Shown one piece after another: positions 59,318 through 64,000 of a DNA stretch of 64,000 nt. The notes beneath the pieces are model-generated. The model was not told where the DNA came from, searched no databases, and saw nothing but the letters and a program-made list of their open reading frames with translations. The stretch is from Spodoptera frugiperda (taxonomy: Eukaryota; Arthropoda; Insecta; Lepidoptera; Noctuidae): the NCBI RefSeq assembly GCF_023101765.2, contig NC_064214.1:6516001-6580000 (forward strand), written 5' to 3'. Position numbers and translations under genes: made by a program. Positions within the stretch are counted from its first letter, which is position 1. The number at the start of each line of letters is the position of its first letter.

Positions 59318-61265
59318 GTAAGTTTCATAGTAACACTTAAATAATGTAATAATATGTGGTGAAATTGTTCTCAAAAACCTTGCGTGTGGAGTTGTAATAC
59401 GATAACTACACCGGTCCTCTATACTTAAGTAAATGTAATTGGTATCTAATGAATGATAATGTTGTTACGGTTTAATAATTTTGTAACGTGTTACAACTGA
59501 ATACGTACAAATATACATATGTACATATATGTAGTACGGTTACGTACATTGTACGCAGAAACAAACATTGTTCACGATTTACTCGAATCTGATATCCTGG
59601 TCCCGGCTGCGGATGTATGCGCGACTTTTCCTTATTATTCTAATTCCGTTAAGTATTTTATTTCGCTGGTTCTAATCTGCGCGCGTGTAAAATATCGCGT
59701 TACCTTCACTGAAATGTTACGTTATTGTTCCATGAAAGTACTGCTGCCTTTCTCGGAACACAGCGCCGACGTAATTTGAAAAATATTCTGTTTGGTTGCA
59801 ACTCATATAATACCTAGAATCAGCAACAAATTTAATATCGGTTCATTTTAACTCGTTTCGGATTACGATTGCTTTTTATTATTTTACGTATGAAGGATTC
59901 ATTGAAAAAATGTAAGTAAAATTCAATATTGTGATCCGAACATTAATTAAAAATTTTTACTCGCAGATAAATGTTGGGAGTCCATAACCGTAGTGTACGG
60001 GCATCGCGTGACAATAAAAGCGTTCGTTTTGTATCGCTGCACACACACAGACACACATTTTATTTCCTTTGTTTCCAATTCCGCAGTTCTCAATAAAAAA
60101 TGTTTTCTGCAACCCGAAATCGCTGTACTCCGCGTACTTACCATATTCTCAATAAAAAATCACTGTGAACAGGTTTTACACGATTCATTCCATTCGATTG
60201 GCGCCGAATGAAGAACGAACGGTATCTAGCTCGTACTCACTCACTCGTGCGAGATTCCGCGGGACACTCCAATGTCGGGATTGATCCGCTCCGATTGATA
60301 TTGCTCCCTGTCAAGGAATATTTTTTGCTCGTCTTGCTCATCATCTATGATTGATATGTATCGCACATGATTTGTTACCAATGTCATTCAAACATTCCAC
60401 GAAACGTAACTTCTTTCTATTTCGATACGGTACTTCCAATTCTAACTATTTTTTTATTTATTTTCTCGATGGTATTTTTTCTTCAGGTAATGTTTAATTT
60501 TTTTGTATTTTACTTAAAAATAAATATTTCTAATATTAAAAACACGGTAAAAACGTTGCAGATTACGCAGAATGAAGTTTTAAAACTTTCCGAAGTAAAT
60601 AAAAATATATTTCAGTGCTTCTATATTAACTTTGTGTGAAGATACTCAAAGTAGAGATATTGTTATTTCATACATAAGTGCAGTATAACCCGCGAACTCT
60701 CGCCTCCCCCCCCCCCTCTACACGGAGGTGCTAGACAGTAACATGGTCGCGTTTACTAGCATTTTATGTTAAACCTCTGCTCCAGTACGAATCCACTTTT
60801 TTCCATCTCATTCAGAACGCGCAATAGAACGTGTTTTTTGAGATATTTCCATTCTGGATAGTGGGGTCTTTGTTTTATTTCCCGAATGGAATAAGTTATG
60901 GCCGGGTTTAAGGGAATATTTTAGTGAAATTCTCAGCGAATATCGCTAGTTTCTTTATCTGCTCAAGTTGCAGCTATTTCTGTTCAAAACTTTGATAACT
61001 TTTTAATATTTATTGCACGAGGGCTCAAAGTTATCACGTTGTTGCTTTGTCCCGAAATATAAATGAAATTAAATACATTTAATGAATTATATTTTAAATG
61101 ATAAAATAAAATGTTGCTCAAAAAGACAATTTTGTTGACACATTATAATATCATACTTAAAATGATTCATATACACGAATCTATAAGAGTCGTGATTTTT
61201 CTATTAAGTAATTTCCGACTTACTCATAAAAAACTCATAATAAATTGACATGTATAAAGACTTAC
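59318..61265. other. Likely intron of the minus-strand gene
   Basis: No convincing exon was seen on either strand. It contains an 11-C run at 60,706-60,716. The open frame at 60,367-60,639 has a hydrophobic stretch typical of T-rich DNA and no domain. If the minus-strand exon at 61,266 is real, this is the start of its first coding intron. Confidence 0.4.
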
Positions 61266-61359
61266 CTCCACTAGGTATTGACGCGGTAGTGGCAACACAG
61301 AAGCAGTGCAGCAGCAGCGAGAGTAACATCTTGGTCGTCATGGTAACGCGGGCGCTCAT
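61266..61359 (-). CDS. First coding exon of a signal-peptide-bearing protein (partial gene)
   Basis: On the minus strand an ATG at 61,359-61,357 opens MSARVTMTTKMLLSLLLHCF, continuing CVATTASIPSG, and the exon stops after one base of the next codon (phase 1) at 61,266, followed directly by a perfect donor GTAAGT. Residues 11-24 form a hydrophobic core after Lys10, and cleavage after Ala26 is plausible, so the product is secreted or a type I membrane protein. Met1, Met7 and Met11 are all possible starts; an in-frame TGA lies 18 codons before Met1. The exon is GC-rich against AT-rich flanks. The remainder must lie at lower coordinates, after a long intron, and I did not find it. The mature protein contributes only about five residues here, so the family cannot be named. 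Confidence 0.6.
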
Positions 61360-61469
61360 GTTGGCCTCATGGTCGCCGGTACAGCCCGCTACAGCCCCGC
61401 CTGCCCGCTCATTTCACCTTCATCCTCATTCTGCGCTCCTGGTACTCACATCACTGGCTCGAGGGGATC
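61360..61469 (-). other. 5' untranslated part of the same exon
   Basis: The exon begins at 61,469 after the acceptor-like TTATGGTTACAG, although the pyrimidine tract is weak, so an alternative is a transcription start nearby. The leader carries several upstream ATGs in other frames (for example within AGAATGAGGATGAAGG read on the minus strand), which may reduce translation. An acceptor here implies at least one non-coding exon further right, perhaps beyond 62 kb. Confidence 0.5.
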
Positions 61470-61940
61470 CTGTAACCATAAATTGATATTTTTAATATAT
61501 ATATTTTAAGTAACAAGTCAGATTTTTAATAAATTCCTACAGAAAATAGAATTGTACCGGATTGCAGCTTTATCCACTGTAACGTATACATAGGACTCAT
61601 ACTACTGGTAAATAGTAGATGTTACATTGTATAAATTGTTTAATTTGAAAAGAAATATTTCTCTTCAACTTATTTTATATGTTTCTAACACTTTTTTGTA
61701 TAAATGTATGTCTTTTTTTTTAATATAAACTTATATCCACTCCTACCTAAACCTTCCGGGAATAAAAAGGCGTAATGTATGTACGTTTTTTGTATTTTTG
61801 AGTTAAATAAATATTATGTTTAATAACATTAATTCCGTGAAGTTTTCTTTGTATCTATTTTTTTTAACAAATACATGACGTGATACAATATTTCAAAGCA
61901 AAAACAACTGAAACGTTCCAATTAAATACGAATATAAAAC
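61470..61940. other. Probable 5' intron or upstream DNA of the minus-strand gene
   Basis: AT-rich; nothing further recognised. Confidence 0.4.
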
Positions 61941-62066
61941 GTTAAACAGCAAAGCAAAAGAGATCTCAGTACTGATTGCCATTCTCGTTCATGATCACCT
62001 GTTTAGATATTTGTATAATTTAATGAGTACAAGTGTATTACCAGCAATACTCATAGCCGTAAGAAC
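61941..62066. repeat. Local duplication, copy 1
   Basis: Matches 62,250-62,390 in the same orientation. It contains GAGATCTCAGTACTGAT, an identical 38-base core from ATGATCACCTG to TTTAATGAGT, and CCAGCAATACTC. The core holds an E-box CACCTG and a homeodomain-like TTTAAT. It lies about 500 bases upstream of the minus-strand coding exon. Confidence 0.8.
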
Positions 62067-62249
62067 AAAATAAAACCTTCACGCCATAACTCATGATAAC
62101 TGAGCGTAAGCAGTGCCCTGTGTCTTGTGTTTACACTGTACGCACTACAGTGTGTGGGCAGTAACCGTAGCCTGGCTGTGAGCAACTTGACGCTCACTAG
62201 GGCTAATTGATGACATTCCTTGGTGCTACATACTTAGTTAACTCAGTAC

Positions 62250-62390
62250 TTAACAGCAAATGTTTGCAATATCGAGATTAAGAGATCTCAGTGCTGATCG
62301 CTATATTTGTTTATGATCACCTGTTTAGATATTTGTATAATTTAATGAGTGCAAGTGTACCAGCAATACTCTATAAATACCGCAAGAACG
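62250..62390. repeat. Local duplication, copy 2
   Basis: Second copy of 61,941-62,066, offset by about 322 bases, with scattered substitutions and small indels: a 10-base or so insertion before GAGATCTCAG and a 3-base loss after AAGTGTA. The 38-base core is unchanged. Confidence 0.8.
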
Positions 62391-63667
62391 TAAACATAAC
62401 GTAACTGAGGTGGAAATGTTCCATAATAACTAAATAAACATCTCTAGCAAAGCTATTTATAAGAAATGTAGTGTTTCATTTATATCGAGTCGAGATCACC
62501 ATCACTGGGTCACGGGGGATTGCGTGAAAAATGCCAGCAGTACATAAATGTACGGCTCGGTTAGACAAGTTATATTAAATTCATCTGTATTCAGTCCCCC
62601 GCGGCGCCGCTATCGTGCACCGTGGAGTATACACACAGCTTATCCCAGAAGAGCAAACTAAAATAAAGCTCGATTGGCCTCACTCGGTGAGTCGGTGTAC
62701 ACAAACTCCAACTTTCCTACCTGCGCTTTGTTCGGCTCACGACATCGTTCCGCCAGCACCTATCAATACGCGATAAAATTTTATATCAGCCTTCTCTAAA
62801 GAAGCTCAGAAAAATCTCTATTCTCCTAAAAGTGGAACGTCTGACGTGAAAAATAAACGTTGCAGCGATCGTGTGCAGTTACATAATTAAATGAGTCAGT
62901 GATTTGGCACTGGATACACTCGTGCCAGAACTTTTTAGAAGATAACTTCAGGAACACGAGTGTCTGCTAGTTGGCTGGCGGAACTGCGCTGCGGTTCACT
63001 GACCGACTCACACATATGTACGTACATACTGTGATAATAATCTGAAGTGCCTATGTAAACTAAATGTGTCATTTGTACAAGAAGTTTGGATGAAATAGTA
63101 AACAATAGTATTTCCTGTCAGGCTCATTCCTTGAATCATTTTACCTATTAACTAATTACTAGGTCAGAGTATCACACATTTCTTATATTGGTAGAAACTC
63201 GGATCTTCCTCGTACTACGATTTAGTAAAACAAAGTAAATAGATCAATTAATTAGCAGTAGTAATAGATAGGTACCTGGTGGTGGCTGCAAGATGGATGG
63301 CCACCACACCTCACTACCTACTGGAGGAGGAAACGTTCCCAATTGAAACTTTGTCTTTGGAAACTTTGTAATGTTTGTTAACTTGTTGCCTTCATATTGT
63401 TTATCATTTAAAAGTTGAACAAACTTAAATCACAAATGTTTATCTCTACATTAGGTACCGACTAATCACACGCTACGACGTTATACGAGTATGTCCGCTG
63501 TAAACACGTAATTTATCGAGGAAACAAAGACGATCGTAAAACAATGAAACGTCCATTTGTACATCGGGACAGAGCATTACCTGCCCATAACATTATCGAC
63601 GCCATAAAGATCCTCGTTGTACCAAATACGTATAGCAAATGCTCGCAATTTACTTTATTGCAGTCTA
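62391..63667. other. Gene-free DNA, possible upstream region of the minus-strand gene
   Basis: A GC-rich patch CCCCCGCGGCGCCGC lies at about 62,596. No gene recognised. Confidence 0.4.
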
Positions 63668-63737
63668 CGTATCACAGCCAGGACTCCGTGAGCTGTCAGC
63701 GCGCGTTCCCCGGCCCGTCTCTCCTGACTGTGATACG
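63668..63737. repeat. Inverted repeat with 16-base arms in a GC-rich region
   Basis: CGTATCACAGCCAGGA (63,668-63,683) and TCCTGACTGTGATACG (63,722-63,737) are reverse complements except for one position, which becomes a G-U pair when the minus strand is read. The spacer is 38 bases. On either strand the 5' arm starts TATCACAG, the same start as the insect miR-2/miR-13 family. The surrounding 63,660-63,960 is GC-rich and open in three frames without a domain, and could be promoter or 5' untranslated sequence. Confidence 0.6.
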
Positions 63738-64000
63738 CGCGCGGGGGGGCGGGGGAGGTCAATGTCATCTGGTTGTAGATATAGGTTTCGTGAGCTCGTT
63801 CCGCGACAATTTTTTTCAAGCCAAATTCGGTGCACGAGATCTCTATTTGTCAAACATGCCCCGGGGGGCGCGTTGTTGCCGTCGAGTGTCGCCATTGCCA
63901 GCCTTCTAAACGAGAACTGGGCCATGGTGTGGCATTACCATCCATTCTCGAGATCCCGTGCATAATGACACTGTGTGGACCCTAATTTACGGTGGTACAT

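Noticed and set aside
60367..60639. 90-codon plus-strand frame with a membrane-like segment
   Set aside because: The hydrophobic run comes from a poly-T-rich stretch; no domain and no conserved start.
63544..63965. Overlapping open frames on both strands at the right end
   Set aside because: Three frames are open at once in GC-rich sequence, which points to composition, not coding. None has a domain.

Overview
This window is nuclear DNA from an insect, almost certainly a moth or butterfly (Lepidoptera). It is AT-rich, has no bacterial-style gene density, and carries repeat families typical of lepidopteran genomes: several SINE families, a Penelope-like element with a GIY-YIG endonuclease, CTAG-ended Helitron-like 3' ends, and truncated LINE 3' ends. 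I see no complete protein-coding gene, no rRNA or tRNA gene and no CRISPR array. Most long open frames have no recognisable domain and look like chance.

Layout. Bases 1-14.5 kb are repeat-rich: a promoter-like or solo-LTR-like module (about 1.86-2.11 kb), two copies of one SINE, a Helitron-like end at 3.0 kb, three copies of a second SINE (3.6, 5.6, 14.2 kb), a young Penelope-like insertion (6.5-7.4 kb), two tRNA-derived SINEs (8.2, 9.3 kb), a LINE fragment with a restriction-like endonuclease (10.2-10.6 kb, minus strand), and the 3' end of a CR1/jockey-type LINE (12.9-13.3 kb). Bases 18-22.5 kb hold three relics of the Penelope-type terminal sequence. From about 22.5 to 56.7 kb almost no transposon is recognisable. 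This stretch carries scattered GC-rich patches, several candidate exons of unknown transcripts, and a composite RFX / CRE / CCAAT module at 29.45 kb.

The right end holds the best evidence for a real gene: a 204-base minus-strand exon at 61,266-61,469. It is bounded by an acceptor AG and a consensus GTAAGT donor, and encodes the start of a secreted or membrane protein (signal peptide). The rest of that gene would lie leftwards in the window or beyond it, but I could not find its next exon, so much of the window may be its first coding intron. A weaker signal-peptide-like exon lies on the plus strand at 59,203-59,317. About 500 bases upstream of the minus-strand exon (in that gene's direction) lies an imperfect local duplication of about 120 bases, which could be a duplicated regulatory element.

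The overall picture is an intronic or intergenic, probably regulatory, region of a lepidopteran chromosome. Function is inferred from structure only; no expression data or database search was available.
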